A DNA stretch of 64,000 nucleotides from Paenibacillus sp. FSL H8-0548 (GTDB lineage Bacteria > Bacillota > Bacilli > Paenibacillales > Paenibacillaceae): contig NZ_CP152049.1 in the NCBI RefSeq assembly GCF_038630985.1, forward strand, positions 2,871,501 to 2,935,500, given 5' to 3'. This document shows, piece after piece, positions 28,954 to 38,268 of the stretch. The notes beneath the pieces were generated by a model, which had not been told where the DNA came from, searched no databases, and saw nothing but the letters and a program-made list of their open reading frames with translations. The position numbers were made by a program, and so were the translations under genes. The stretch's first letter is position 1. Every line of letters starts with the position of its first letter.

Positions 28954-28989
28954 AATAAGAATAAGAATAAGAATAAGAATAAGAACAAG
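28954..28989 (+). repeat. Hexanucleotide tandem repeat next to a ribosome site
   Basis: Five perfect AATAAG units and one AACAAG run directly into the AAGGAGA ribosome site of the AraC gene. The number of units changes the leader RNA by six bases at a time. Confidence 0.85.
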
Positions 28990-28998
28990 GAGAATCTT

Positions 28999-29940
28999 AT
29001 GTCTGAAATTATCGTTAAACAGCAGCAAAATGAGCTCACTAAAATCATTGAACGCTTCTCAGAGAAGGACGGTGTTCATCCTACTGCTATTCCGTCCTTA
29101 TTTTTCATGCGTGTCTCGAATGCGGACGGACAAAGCCACGGCGTGTACAAGCCTTCATTTTGTATGGTTGTTCAAGGGGCGAAGGAGGTATGGCTCGCGC
29201 AGGAGCGCTTTAAATACAGTCCTGCCGATTACCTTGTTGCATCCGTTCACTTGCCAGTTAGCGCCCAAGTCACGGAAGCCACTCCCGATGTTCCATATTT
29301 GGGTCTCAAACTTGAATTTACACCGAGTCAAATCTTAGAGGTTTTACAGGATTCTGAACTTCGAGGAGATCCGAAAGAAAATCCAAAGCGAGCTATGTAT
29401 GTCAGCCAGATAGAATCATCTTTGTTAGATGCGGTCATTAGACTAGCTCGTTTGCTTGATAATCCAAAAGATATTTCGGTGCTTGCTCCACTAATTACAA
29501 AGGAAATTATTTATCGGGTGATGCAAGGCCAGAACGGGAGCATTTTGAAGCATATTGTAATGGAAGGAAACCCTACAAAGCAAATCAAAGATGTTATTGA
29601 ACAAATCATGAATAACTATCATAGTCCCTTACGGGTTGAAGAACTTGCCGAAATAGCGAATATGAGTATCTCTTCATTACATAGACACTTTAAAGAACTC
29701 ACTGCTATGAGCCCTCTTCAATTCCAAAAACAGCTTCGGTTGCAAGAAGCACGGCGCCTATTATTAACGGAATCGGCGGATGCTTCAGAGGTTGCCTTCC
29801 AAATAGGCTACGAAAGTGCATCTCAGTTTAGCCGTGAATATTCTCGCATGTTTGGTTTTCCTCCTAAAGCTGACATGAAGCGTCTTAAGGAAACGTATGA
29901 ACAGGCAAAGGTAATTAATGAGCAAGTATCTAGTGTGTGA
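28999..29940 (+). CDS. AraC-family regulator with AraC_N domain (YqhC-like)
   Basis: A 313-residue regulator. Residues 20-165 match the AraC_N type (PSLFFMRVSNADGQSHGVYK, CMVVQGAKEVWL). The DNA-binding domain spans about 205-300 with LAEIANMSISSLHRHFKELT and AFQIGYESASQFSREYSRMFG. ATG 28999 is selected by AAGGAGA five bases upstream; a longer frame from 28930 is just the repeat. The divergent aldo/keto reductase is its probable target, as in the YqhC/DkgA pair of enterobacteria, where aldehydes are sensed. Confidence 0.88.
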   Translation: MSEIIVKQQQNELTKIIERFSEKDGVHPTAIPSLFFMRVSNADGQSHGVYKPSFCMVVQGAKEVWLAQERFKYSPADYLVASVHLPVSAQVTEATPDVPYLGLKLEFTPSQILEVLQDSELRGDPKENPKRAMYVSQIESSLLDAVIRLARLLDNPKDISVLAPLITKEIIYRVMQGQNGSILKHIVMEGNPTKQIKDVIEQIMNNYHSPLRVEELAEIANMSISSLHRHFKELTAMSPLQFQKQLRLQEARRLLLTESADASEVAFQIGYESASQFSREYSRMFGFPPKADMKRLKETYEQAKVINEQVSSV

Positions 29941-29964
29941 GAGGCATTATGACGTCTACCATAA

Positions 29965-30531
29965 TCAAGAATGAGAGCGGAGTATCACCTGATTAAGTTC
30001 GAGCAGTGACCATAACTGTTCAGTTATCTCCTTTGCAGAACGGGGCATTGCATGGGTAAACCACCATTCAATCACTCCGACAGTCGCCGAGCTCAAAAAT
30101 TGCACTAATATATCTTTACTCAACTCATCTAGGCTTAAATTGTTTTCAACGATGAGTACCCTTATTTGTTTATTCATCATTTCTTGTAAGTGGTTTCTGA
30201 AGGAAGGAACACTTTTGTTCATTAATAAAGTCCTATAAAAGAGAGCATTCTTCTCCATTTCTTCAAACGTACGGAGCAATGAGACCTTAGAGGGGTAAGG
30301 TTTTGTTCCATCCACTGGGGAGCAATTTTCGACTAATTCTTTCAGTTGAGCCTCTAGGCATTTATCCAATAGATCGTATTTGTCCGAGTAATGCGAATAA
30401 ATGGTGCCTCGATTTACATCAGCACGCTCTGCGATTTCGTTAATCGTTATTTTTTCAAAATCTTTTTCCCCCATCAGATAAATTAATGCATTCATAATGG
30501 CTGCTTGGTTTTTTTTTATTCTTCTATCCAT
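29965..30531 (-). CDS. TetR/AcrR family regulator
   Basis: A 188-residue protein with the helix-turn-helix ITINEIAERADVNRGTIYSH and the following YSDKYDLLDKC. The C-terminal half has the TetR_C_7-like pattern (LSSATVGVIEWWFTHAM) common in Bacillales. ATG 30531 sits behind GGGGGGTATCTCA; the upstream start at 30558 has no ribosome site. It is divergent from the ketopantoate-reductase-like gene, which it probably represses. Confidence 0.88.
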   Translation of the reverse strand: MDRRIKKNQAAIMNALIYLMGEKDFEKITINEIAERADVNRGTIYSHYSDKYDLLDKCLEAQLKELVENCSPVDGTKPYPSKVSLLRTFEEMEKNALFYRTLLMNKSVPSFRNHLQEMMNKQIRVLIVENNLSLDELSKDILVQFLSSATVGVIEWWFTHAMPRSAKEITEQLWSLLELNQVILRSHS

Positions 30532-30592
30532 TGAGATACCCCCCCATTTATTAAACAATATAGTTCATTCTGTTGAAAAACCAACATAACCG

Positions 30593-30610
30593 ATCAATCT
30601 AACGATTGAT
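30593..30610. promoter_or_regulatory. Dyad between TetR and reductase genes, possible operator
   Basis: ATCAATC and GATTGAT are perfect 7-bp arms around TAAC, in the 166-bp divergent region. A second palindrome, TTGATCAA, is at 30642-30649. Either could be the TetR site. Confidence 0.35.
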
Positions 30611-30697
30611 ACCTGTTAGAGATACTGATAATCTAATTTTATTGATCAAATGATGAAAATGCAACAATCGTTCAAAAAAGACTGAGGGGGGATGACT

Positions 30698-31639
30698 ATG
30701 AGAGTATTAGTTTTCGGTGCGGGAGTTTTAGGCAGTTATCTTGCTCATGCCCTAGTGCGCGGCGGTAATGACGTCACAGTACTTGCCAGAGGGAAGCGAG
30801 CTGAGCAATTGAAGAAAGACGGACTTGTTATTCGTCATTATTTTCAGCTTAAAAACACTGTAGATGAAGTGAAAGTCATTCAAGAGCTTCAATCTGATGA
30901 TTTCTATGATCTCGTTTTTGTTGTGATGAAATACAATGATTTCCCAGCCGTACTGCCCATTCTAGCTGAGAATAAGAGTCATAATATTGTTCTTGTCGGT
31001 AATAATGCTGATGCCCGTGGGATGCAAAATGTTCTACAGGAAACAAGCGTTGTGAAAAAAAATGTGATCTTCGGATTTCAGCTCAGTGGAGGACTACGAG
31101 AAGAAAGTGGTCGCATGATCTGCATACGCGGAGGTGGACAAATGTTACTGGGCAGTCTAGACGGTGAGATCCCATTCAAACTCTTATTAGAAAATGCTTT
31201 TAAGCATGTTAAGTATAAATTATCGTATCATGAGGATATGGAGGCTTGGCTTAAAAGTCATATTGTCACTATAGTCGCTTTGAATTCTATTAGCTATCTG
31301 TACGACGGTGATTTGAAAAGAGCATCTAAGGATAAGAAGCTATTAAAGAAAGCTATTTCCGTAATGGATGAGGGATTTCAGGTTTTGGAAGAATTAGGTT
31401 ATACGATCACTCCTGCAAATCAAGTTAACTTTATTCGAAAACATAGACAGGGTGTATACTATGGCCTGAAAATAATTCATAAGCTACCGTTTATGAAATT
31501 GATAGATGGAACATTCAGTGAAATTGCAGCTTTGTTTGATTCGTTCGATAAGTTGAAACAACAAGTAAACATTGCGACACCCAATTGGGACGAACTTGAA
31601 AAACAAGCGATTTCCAAGTTTATATCAGATAATCATTAG
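30698..31639 (+). CDS. Ketopantoate reductase-family (PanE/ApbA) oxidoreductase
   Basis: A 313-residue NADPH-binding protein. The N-terminal Rossmann motif is VFGAGVLGSYLAHAL; the substrate domain includes the Lys of LKSHIVTIVALNSI. Length fits the family. With a dedicated TetR repressor it is more likely a stress or detoxification reductase than the housekeeping pantothenate enzyme, which is inference. ATG 30698 is selected because GAGGGGGG lies 6 bases upstream; ATG 30692 abuts that site. Confidence 0.85.
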   Translation: MRVLVFGAGVLGSYLAHALVRGGNDVTVLARGKRAEQLKKDGLVIRHYFQLKNTVDEVKVIQELQSDDFYDLVFVVMKYNDFPAVLPILAENKSHNIVLVGNNADARGMQNVLQETSVVKKNVIFGFQLSGGLREESGRMICIRGGGQMLLGSLDGEIPFKLLLENAFKHVKYKLSYHEDMEAWLKSHIVTIVALNSISYLYDGDLKRASKDKKLLKKAISVMDEGFQVLEELGYTITPANQVNFIRKHRQGVYYGLKIIHKLPFMKLIDGTFSEIAALFDSFDKLKQQVNIATPNWDELEKQAISKFISDNH

Positions 31640-31737
31640 CTAGCGGAGAAAGACCCTACAGGATTGTGCACTAAATGTCGGGAAGGGAATTACTTTCACT
31701 GCTATGCTTTGAGTAACGAGGGGAGGCGATATTATAT

Positions 31738-32601
31738 ATGCTGGCGCAGCTGAACAAAGCTTTAAGCTATATGGAGGAGAATCTTACTGATCGGGTGGAC
31801 TATCAGGAGGCAGCGAAAATTGCCTGCTGTTCAGAATATCATTTTACTCGGATGTTCTCATTCCTTGCAGGCATTACTCTGTCGGAATACATCCGCCGAA
31901 GACGCCTAACTTTGGCAGCACTCGAGCTAAGCCACAGTGACATCAGGATCATCGATGTTGCGATGAAGTACGGATATACCTCGCCGGATTCCTTTACTAG
32001 GGCTTTCCAAAGCATGCATGGGATTACGCCCTCGGAAGCTCGGATCCATGGACAGTCTCTCAAAGCCTTCCCGCGGATGACGTTTCAACTGACGATCAAA
32101 GGAGGAAGTGAAATGAACTACCGAATTGAAGACAAAGAAGCTTTTCGCATCGTGGGGATCAAAAAAAGAGTGCCAATCGTATTTCAAGGGGTGAATCCAG
32201 AGATTGCGTCGATGTTTGAAGGACTAACCCCAGAAATGATTGATAAGATTAAGGACTTTTCGAATGTTCAACCTTCCGGACTAATCAGTGCTTCCACGAA
32301 TTTCAGTGAAGGGCGGATGGAGGAGAAAGGGGAGCTTGATCATTACATCGGGGCGGCCACAACGAAAGATGGAGATGGCTTCGCCCAACTGGAGGTGCAG
32401 GCCTCTACATGGGCGGTATTTACAGCCGTCGGCCCTTTTCCATATGCGCTTCAAGAGATCTGGGGACGCATTTATTCCGAATGGTTTCCGTCCGCGGAAT
32501 ATGAGCTAAGCGAAGGGCCGGAAATGCTCTGGAATGAGCACAAAGATGTAGCATCGCCACAATTTAAAAGCGAAATATGGATACCCATTATAAAGAAATA
32601 A
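31738..32601 (+). CDS. AraC-family regulator with GyrI-like effector domain
   Basis: A 287-residue regulator of Rob/SoxS-like architecture. The helix-turn-helix is N-terminal ([20 protein letters not shown] and [18 protein letters not shown]). Residues 125-285 form a GyrI/SbmC-like ligand-binding domain, with [18 protein letters not shown]. Such proteins respond to drugs or other hydrophobic ligands. The ATG is preceded by GAGGGGAGGCG. No obvious target adjoins it. Confidence 0.9.
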   Translation: MLAQLNKALSYMEENLTDRVDYQEAAKIACCSEYHFTRMFSFLAGITLSEYIRRRRLTLAALELSHSDIRIIDVAMKYGYTSPDSFTRAFQSMHGITPSEARIHGQSLKAFPRMTFQLTIKGGSEMNYRIEDKEAFRIVGIKKRVPIVFQGVNPEIASMFEGLTPEMIDKIKDFSNVQPSGLISASTNFSEGRMEEKGELDHYIGAATTKDGDGFAQLEVQASTWAVFTAVGPFPYALQEIWGRIYSEWFPSAEYELSEGPEMLWNEHKDVASPQFKSEIWIPIIKK

Positions 32602-32650
32602 GCAGTGTTTGTTGAAGTAACGGAGAACTATAGTTGAATGATAGACATTG

Positions 32651-32690
32651 ATGAGCAGGTGCTGCGGCAGCCTGCTCATTTCATTATTCC
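32651..32690 (+). terminator. Terminator after AraC-GyrI gene
   Basis: ATGAGCAGG pairs with CCTGCTCAT around an 11-base loop that contains CTGCGGCAG; a moderately T-rich stretch follows. Confidence 0.65.
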
Positions 32691-32780
32691 CTGATATGCT
32701 AGCGAGTCACTGACTTGATTATATAGGAAATTAAATTTATGATCAGTTTGTGCTTATATTATTACAGATAGTAGGTGGGA

Positions 32781-33473
32781 ATGTTGGATAGAATCACACA
32801 CATCTTAGTGGTTGAAGACGATAATGACATCAACCAACTGCTGTGCAAAGTCTTAAAGAAAAGCGGTTATTCTCCTCAGCCCGCCTATTCCGGAACGGAA
32901 GCAATGATCTACCTCGAAAGACAGGAATGGGATATGGTGCTGCTTGATTTGATGCTTCCCGGTCTGCCGGGAGAAGAGCTTCTTGTAAAAATAAACGAAA
33001 AGAGTTCGACACCTGTTATCGTCATTTCAGCTAAAGAAGAGCAGCAGACGAAAGTAGCCACTCTGCGCATTGGCGCGGATGATTATATAACGAAGCCTTT
33101 CGATATCGAAGAAGTATCGGCTAGAATCGACTCCCATTTAAGAAGGTACAGCCGTTTGGCCAGCATGGCTCCCAGCGATCGAATGGAGTATAAGGACATT
33201 CGTTTAGACAAGGATACAAAGATCGTGACGATTCATCAATCGGAAGTGATGCTGACGGCAAGAGAATTTGCTATTCTCGAGCTTTTCATGTCTTATCCAA
33301 AGAAGGTGTTCTCTAAGGCAAACTTATTCGAGAGTGTATGGCAGGATACCTTTGTGGGGGATGACAATACGATTAACGTCCATATGAGCAATTTACGAAA
33401 TAAACTAACCAAAGCAAATCCAGAAGAAGATTATATCGAAACTCTATGGGGTATGGGATACCGGCTTAAATAA
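32781..33473 (+). CDS. OmpR-family response regulator
   Basis: A 230-residue two-component regulator. The receiver has acidic pair VVEDD, phospho-Asp in LLDLMLPGLPG, Thr/Ser in VISAKEE and Lys in YITKPFD. The C-terminal winged helix includes LTAREFAILELFMSYP and INVHMSNLRNKL. It heads a cluster of ABC exporter genes and a histidine kinase, the common plan of modules that sense and resist cell-envelope antibiotics. ATG 32781 is the usual start position for this family; the ribosome site TAGGTGGG is close to it. Confidence 0.9.
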   Translation: MLDRITHILVVEDDNDINQLLCKVLKKSGYSPQPAYSGTEAMIYLERQEWDMVLLDLMLPGLPGEELLVKINEKSSTPVIVISAKEEQQTKVATLRIGADDYITKPFDIEEVSARIDSHLRRYSRLASMAPSDRMEYKDIRLDKDTKIVTIHQSEVMLTAREFAILELFMSYPKKVFSKANLFESVWQDTFVGDDNTINVHMSNLRNKLTKANPEEDYIETLWGMGYRLK

Positions 33474-33561
33474 CAACTTAAGGTTTTCTTAATAATCCCT
33501 TTATGGTCGCTTATGTCTTGCCTCTGATAATGAAGCTATCCCAGAGAGAGGCAGTGAGAAG

Positions 33562-34485
33562 ATGAGTGAATATGTTCTGAGGTCCCATCATTTATCTAAG
33601 GTCTACAAAACGGACTATGCACTTAACCGAGTGAATATGTCTATCAAAAAGGGTGCGATATACGGCTTTATCGGACAGAACGGTGCAGGTAAATCAACGT
33701 TGATCCGTATCGTTAGTGGGTTGGCTTCCCCGACAAACGGTTCCATCGAATTGTTCGGCAAGAGGGATGCACAGGATCTGAGCGAGGCGAGAAAACGGAT
33801 AGGTTCAATCATTGAAAGTCCGGCTTTATATCCGGATATGACGGCTAGAGAAAATCTGGAGACGCATCGGCTTCTACGGGGAATCCCGGGAAAATCCTGC
33901 ATCGAGAAGACACTGACTTTGGTCAGCCTGCAAAATACGGGCAGAAAGAAAGCGAAGAACTTCTCATTAGGAATGAAACAGCGCCTAGTACTCGCTATCG
34001 CTCTTCTTGGAGATCCAGAGTTTCTGATTCTGGACGAGCCGACCAATGGCTTGGACCCAATGGGAGTCGTTGAGATGAGGGAACTCCTCAAGAAGCTTAA
34101 CCGGGAAAACGGAATTACCATTCTAATCTCAAGTCATATCTTAAGCGAGCTTCATCTGCTGGCCTCTCATTTTGGCATTATTCACAAGGGGGAGTTATTG
34201 GAGCAATTGTCTGCTGCTGAACTTCATGAGAAATGCCAGCACTACCTACATATTAAGGTGGATGATGCTGGGAAGGCGGCGGCCGTTATTGAAGGGGGGC
34301 TGGCTACCTCCGAATTTGAAGTAATGCCGGACGGGACGATCAGACTGTTCGGATACGTAGATACACCTGGTAAAGTATCCGTAGCGTTAACGAAGGCTGG
34401 ACTGGTTATCGAACAATTTATGCCCGTTGGCGAAGATTTGGAAGCTTACTTTACGAACCGAATCGGAGGTGGGCGGAATGAATAA
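33562..34485 (+). CDS. ABC transporter ATPase, bacitracin/lantibiotic-export (BcrA) type
   Basis: A 307-residue ATPase. Walker A is GQNGAGKST, the signature is FSLGMKQRL, and Walker B is FLILDEPTNGLDP. The C-terminal 80 residues are the extra domain usual in BcrA/LanF-like proteins. It drives the ABC-2 permease encoded next; the two genes overlap by 8 bases. The system probably removes a membrane-active peptide antibiotic or exports a small molecule. It starts at ATG 33562 behind AGAGAGAGGCAG. Confidence 0.9.
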   Translation: MSEYVLRSHHLSKVYKTDYALNRVNMSIKKGAIYGFIGQNGAGKSTLIRIVSGLASPTNGSIELFGKRDAQDLSEARKRIGSIIESPALYPDMTARENLETHRLLRGIPGKSCIEKTLTLVSLQNTGRKKAKNFSLGMKQRLVLAIALLGDPEFLILDEPTNGLDPMGVVEMRELLKKLNRENGITILISSHILSELHLLASHFGIIHKGELLEQLSAAELHEKCQHYLHIKVDDAGKAAAVIEGGLATSEFEVMPDGTIRLFGYVDTPGKVSVALTKAGLVIEQFMPVGEDLEAYFTNRIGGGRNE

Positions 34486-35236
34486 TCTCATCCAATCGGA
34501 ATGGTATAAACTGTGTAAGGATCGGTCGTTTCGAGCGCTCATCTTGATCATCACGGCATCCGGTTTATTCTGGTCCATCTTTCAATATATCGACCGCAGA
34601 ATGGATGGGGAATCTCCGATTACCGGGATAGAAATGTGGACAAGCGCGCTTCTGGGTAATTATATTATGATTATTGGGATGTGCGTGCTTGCCGGCTTCT
34701 TTATTTCTAGCGAATATACGACTGGCGTGATGAAAAGTATCGCCTCCAGCGGCAATAGTAGAGGAAGGATTATCGCTGCAAAACAACTCGTGTTCGCACT
34801 GGGTTCCGTCATTCTTGGCCTACTGTTCCCCCTAATCAATTGTGTCGTTGCAACGTTGCTGTCCAGTTTCGGCGAGCTGCCTGGTGAAGCGACTTCTCTA
34901 TATTTCATTAGATCGTTTGGAATGCTTATTCTTTACGCGGCAGCATTCGCATCGATCACCACTTTGATTGCAACTCTCATGGCGGAAAGTGGTAAAACGA
35001 TTGCTTTTACGATGGTGTTCTTCCTGTTCATAGACATGTTCTTTGCTGTAGCGGGACAATATATTCCATTTGTTGAAACGATATATAGCTATACGGTGTT
35101 TAAACTGCTTTATGATATAGGAACCGTTTCTCTGGATGGCAGCTTGTTATTTCGTATGATTGTCATCCCAATTATTACATTTGTCTGTTTTGGCATGTTG
35201 AACACATGGGTATATCGACGCAAAGAAATAAAGTAA
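34478..35236 (+). CDS. ABC-2 type permease of the exporter
   Basis: A 252-residue membrane protein with about six helices, beginning MNNLIQSEWYKLCKDRSFR, the typical start of lantibiotic-immunity permeases. A large loop after the first helix and ITTLIATLMAESGKTIAFTM are family features. GGAGGTGGGCGG precedes the ATG at 34478, inside the end of the ATPase gene, so translation is coupled. Confidence 0.88.
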   Translation: MNNLIQSEWYKLCKDRSFRALILIITASGLFWSIFQYIDRRMDGESPITGIEMWTSALLGNYIMIIGMCVLAGFFISSEYTTGVMKSIASSGNSRGRIIAAKQLVFALGSVILGLLFPLINCVVATLLSSFGELPGEATSLYFIRSFGMLILYAAAFASITTLIATLMAESGKTIAFTMVFFLFIDMFFAVAGQYIPFVETIYSYTVFKLLYDIGTVSLDGSLLFRMIVIPIITFVCFGMLNTWVYRRKEIK

Positions 35237-35259
35237 TTTGAGAAGTGGGTGAGGGCGGA

Positions 35260-36171
35260 GTGATCTATATCGTTGCGGCTGTAAGTAGTATAGCTGGTAT
35301 AGCTGTTGCTGCACTCATCCGTTTGAATTTGTTGAAGAAAGAAATGAAACGAATTCATCGTCAGCTGTATGCTTTCAATCAAGGATTAACCGAAAAGAAA
35401 GTCGATCTTCGTTTTTTTGAACGCGATATTGAACAACTGGCAATCGAAACAAACAATCTTATGGATTTGGTTGCGGAGGCAAAAGCGCTTCGAAGACGGA
35501 CGGAGCATGAACTGAAACAGAGTATATCTCATATCTCTCACGATCTGCGAACGCCATTAACATCCATTCTCGGATATATTCAGCTCTTGGAATCGGATCA
35601 GGTAACCGATGAAGAGAGGCAAGAATACATATCGATCGCCAAAAGTCGAACGAAACGGCTGCAGGTATTATTGAACGAATTTTTCGAATTATCCGTCATT
35701 GAATCTATGGATTACGAGTTGAAAACGGAGAAAGTAAACATGACTATTCTGGTCCCTGAAATCTTACTGGGATTCTATGATAGGTTTAACGAACGCAAAG
35801 GGGAAGCCGTTATTCTACTTACCGAAGAAAGACTTCTCTTGACTGCAGATGAATCTGCCATAAAGCGCGTAATCGAGAATTTGATCACAAATGCAATCAA
35901 TCATTCCGATGGGCCGATCTGGATCAATATGGAGAAGCATCAATCTACGGTTGTATTGTCTATCCGAAACGCTGCAAATCACTTGAAGCTAAGTGATTTG
36001 AACAATCTGTTCGATCGATTTTATACAGCCGACCACTCCCGATCGGGCAAAGGAACAGGGCTCGGATTATCAATTGCCAAAAGTCTAATGGTCAAAATGA
36101 ACGGAGAGCTGACCGCAGAATTACTCGACAATCACATTATCATGAAGTGCATATGGAGGATGGATCACTAA
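35260..36171 (+). CDS. Sensor histidine kinase of the exporter module
   Basis: A 303-residue kinase with a single N-terminal membrane helix (IYIVAAVSSIAGIAVAALI) and almost no extracellular loop. The HisKA box is SHISHDLRTPLTSILGY near residue 90, and ATPase motifs are NLITNAINHS and GTGLGLSIAKSLM. Kinases with so little external sequence usually sense through the partner transporter or within the membrane. GTG 35260 is behind GAGGGCGGA; GTG 35245 is an alternative. It phosphorylates the response regulator at 32781-33473. Confidence 0.85.
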   Translation: MIYIVAAVSSIAGIAVAALIRLNLLKKEMKRIHRQLYAFNQGLTEKKVDLRFFERDIEQLAIETNNLMDLVAEAKALRRRTEHELKQSISHISHDLRTPLTSILGYIQLLESDQVTDEERQEYISIAKSRTKRLQVLLNEFFELSVIESMDYELKTEKVNMTILVPEILLGFYDRFNERKGEAVILLTEERLLLTADESAIKRVIENLITNAINHSDGPIWINMEKHQSTVVLSIRNAANHLKLSDLNNLFDRFYTADHSRSGKGTGLGLSIAKSLMVKMNGELTAELLDNHIIMKCIWRMDH

Positions 36172-36269
36172 TACGGCAGGAACAAAAGGAAATCGGCGAG
36201 CTTAACGCTTGGATTATGTCCAGTGAAGCTGACGAGCAAGATTCTTTGAGAGATATAATGAAATATTAG
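36153..36269 (+). CDS. Possible 38-residue protein overlapping the kinase end
   Basis: An ATG at 36153 in a different frame from the kinase opens MEDGSLIRQEQKEIGELNAW and runs to TAG 36269. No good ribosome site is seen. It may be a real small gene, or the tail of a lost gene fused by deletion. No family is recognised. Confidence 0.25.
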   Translation: MEDGSLIRQEQKEIGELNAWIMSSEADEQDSLRDIMKY

Positions 36270-36311
36270 TAAGAATTATCTGTGAAATCGATATGTAAGG
36301 AAGGCGAAACC

Positions 36312-37106
36312 ATGGGGCTATCCGAAGATGTATTACATTCATTTAATCTTAGCGGAAATATTGTGCCACTCAGCGGTGGGCAAAATACTTCATTACTAGT
36401 TGGTCATGCTGTATTAAAACCTGTAGATGATATACAACATAGTGAATGGTTACTGAATATTATTCATAAAATAAATCCTCAAGGTTATAGGTTATCAAAG
36501 CCTATTAGGAGTAAACACGGTACTTTTGTAAGCAAAGGATGGGCTTGCACTCATTATGACAGGGGACAGGATATAAAGGGGCGTATAGAAGAAAAACTTC
36601 TGGTATCGAGGTTATTTCATCGAGATTTATCTACTATTAATTTTGGGGAATTCCCTCATACTGACAATCCTTGGTCTAAGGGGCATCGCATAGCATGGCA
36701 AATAGATGAGTTGTCAAGAGAACTGCCTAATGAGATACAAGAAATTATAAATAATTTACTAGGAAGGATAAGTCTAAAAGAACACTATAAGGTACAGATT
36801 GTTCATAGTGACTTATCGGGAAATATTCTTTTTGACCAATTTTTGAAGCCTTTAATCATTGATTTTTCTCCAGTACTTGCCCCAGTAGAATATGCGGAAG
36901 CCATATTAGTTTGTGATTGTATAGCATGGCAAGGAAGTGATGTATCTGAGATAGAGCTGCTTCCAGGCGATGAACGATATAAAGAAATGATTATACGGGC
37001 AATTGTTTTTCGCTTAGCAGTTTCCGCTATTTTTTCAGATGGTGATTATAATAAATTTTTCTGCGAGTATCGGGCATTCAAACCCATTATAGAGTATATC
37101 AAGTAG
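36312..37106 (+). CDS. Phosphotransferase-like (APH fold) protein
   Basis: A 264-residue protein. The catalytic loop VHSDLSGNILFD near residue 170 and the metal motif LIIDFSP near 188 match aminoglycoside phosphotransferase-like kinases. The N-terminal half lacks a clear Gly-rich loop beyond LSGGQNTSLLVG and the Lys in AVLKP. Related proteins are annotated only as phosphotransferases. The ATG has AAGGAAGGCG upstream. Substrate unknown. Confidence 0.7.
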   Translation: MGLSEDVLHSFNLSGNIVPLSGGQNTSLLVGHAVLKPVDDIQHSEWLLNIIHKINPQGYRLSKPIRSKHGTFVSKGWACTHYDRGQDIKGRIEEKLLVSRLFHRDLSTINFGEFPHTDNPWSKGHRIAWQIDELSRELPNEIQEIINNLLGRISLKEHYKVQIVHSDLSGNILFDQFLKPLIIDFSPVLAPVEYAEAILVCDCIAWQGSDVSEIELLPGDERYKEMIIRAIVFRLAVSAIFSDGDYNKFFCEYRAFKPIIEYIK

Positions 37107-37373
37107 ATTTCTTATTAATCTGACGGGCGCCTCGATGATGGGCTTGACCACGAATTCCGGGTGTAATCATTGCTTGGAGATCCCATATGCAGCGCGCTAG
37201 GGTTTCCAGGGGATGGAGAAGGCTGCACAGCAGCTTCGTACCATTGATTCGAGTCAGTTATAGTTTCATAATATTGTTTCTAAACGTGACGGGCTATACG
37301 ATGCTTTCGTATTCACCACAGCAAGTAGCCGATGAAATGATCAGACATTCAATAAGTAAATAATTCGATTCCA
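37107..37373. other. Intergenic stretch, no gene recognised
   Basis: Short open pieces such as SYSPQQVADEMIRHSISK (ending about 37363) hint at decayed coding sequence, but no family can be named. Confidence 0.2.
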
Positions 37374-37381
37374 AAAAATAA

Positions 37382-37402
37382 CCCCAAAAACGGATTTTGG
37401 AG
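37382..37402 (-). terminator. Probable terminator of a lost minus-strand gene
   Basis: On the minus strand CCAAAA, TCCGT, TTTTGG is followed by GGTTATTTTTT. The six-pair stem is short, but it sits just after the minus-strand gene remnant that ends at 37434. Confidence 0.45.
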
Positions 37403-37433
37403 TCGTAGATTACGGGATATAGGCGCTGAAAAT

Positions 37434-37556
37434 TCATAGAGGGATGTTCTTATAACTAATCGCTGTACCATTTCTAACTGGTTCATTCGGCTTTAAAAGT
37501 ACAAAATCACCTTCCTCTGGAACGCCTCCTGAGCTATGTATCTTATTCAAAGGTGG
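37434..37556 (-). pseudogene. C-terminal remnant of an unknown minus-strand gene
   Basis: A minus-strand frame with no start encodes HSSGGVPEEGDFVLLKPNEP and ends with a TGA at 37434, followed by a terminator-like hairpin. The beginning of the gene has been replaced by the AAA-protein gene. The family is not recognised. Confidence 0.35.
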
Positions 37557-37564
37557 AATAATTA

Positions 37565-38086
37565 ATGAATAATGAAAATAAATCTATGATGGTGCAACAG
37601 ATACCTTTATTTATTGTAACAGGCTCAAGTGGATCGGGGAAAACTTATGTTATCAGCGAGCTGCGCAAAATATTGCCTGGTTTTGATATATTTGATATTG
37701 ATAATCTCCGTGAGTTAGGAATTACTGATGAGCAGCAAATACGGAATGTTTGGCTTCGGGTTGCACGAAATATCGCTGAAAGTGGACGGATGACGATTAT
37801 TTGTGGAACTGCAATGACATGGGATATTGAAAAATGTATCGACTATTCTTTTTTTAGGCATGTATATTACTTGAATTTGCATTGTGATGATGAGACGCGT
37901 GAGAAACGTCTGCGTGAAAGAAATTGGCCAGAAGAAATGATACAAGAATACAAAACATTCGCAAAATGGTTGTGTGAAAATGCGGATAAGGAATACAATC
38001 CGCCAATGCCGATTGTTGATACTACAACTGCGAACGTGGCCGATGTAGCAGCTCAAATAAAAAAATGGGTACTTCAATACGCTTGA
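37565..38086 (+). CDS. P-loop nucleoside kinase-like protein
   Basis: A 173-residue cytoplasmic protein. The P-loop VTGSSGSGKTYV is near residue 20, an Asp pair in FDIFDIDNLREL follows, and YYLNLHCDDETREKRLRERN resembles the lid region of small-molecule kinases. It is of the AAA_33/shikimate-kinase-like type. The ATG has AAAGGTGG 8 bases upstream. The substrate is not known and no operon partner is evident. Confidence 0.75.
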   Translation: MNNENKSMMVQQIPLFIVTGSSGSGKTYVISELRKILPGFDIFDIDNLRELGITDEQQIRNVWLRVARNIAESGRMTIICGTAMTWDIEKCIDYSFFRHVYYLNLHCDDETREKRLRERNWPEEMIQEYKTFAKWLCENADKEYNPPMPIVDTTTANVADVAAQIKKWVLQYA

Positions 38087-38268
38087 GAAAACGGATGAAA
38101 AATGTTCTGAGACATCTCCTGTGCAGTTTAGAGTAAAAGCTAGAAGTTGAAAATGATCTATTGTCTGTTGAAACAAATCTCGGTTTATATCGTCTAACAA
38201 ATAGTGGGAATTATTTTCAGTTTTAAATGGATTTAGGTAGACTCACAGAAGGAGGAGTAGCAGAACAA

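Noticed and set aside
38087..38268. Looked for a cobalamin riboswitch before the transcobalamin-like gene
   Set aside because: No B12-box-like sequence or suitable terminator/antiterminator pair is visible in the 180 bp.
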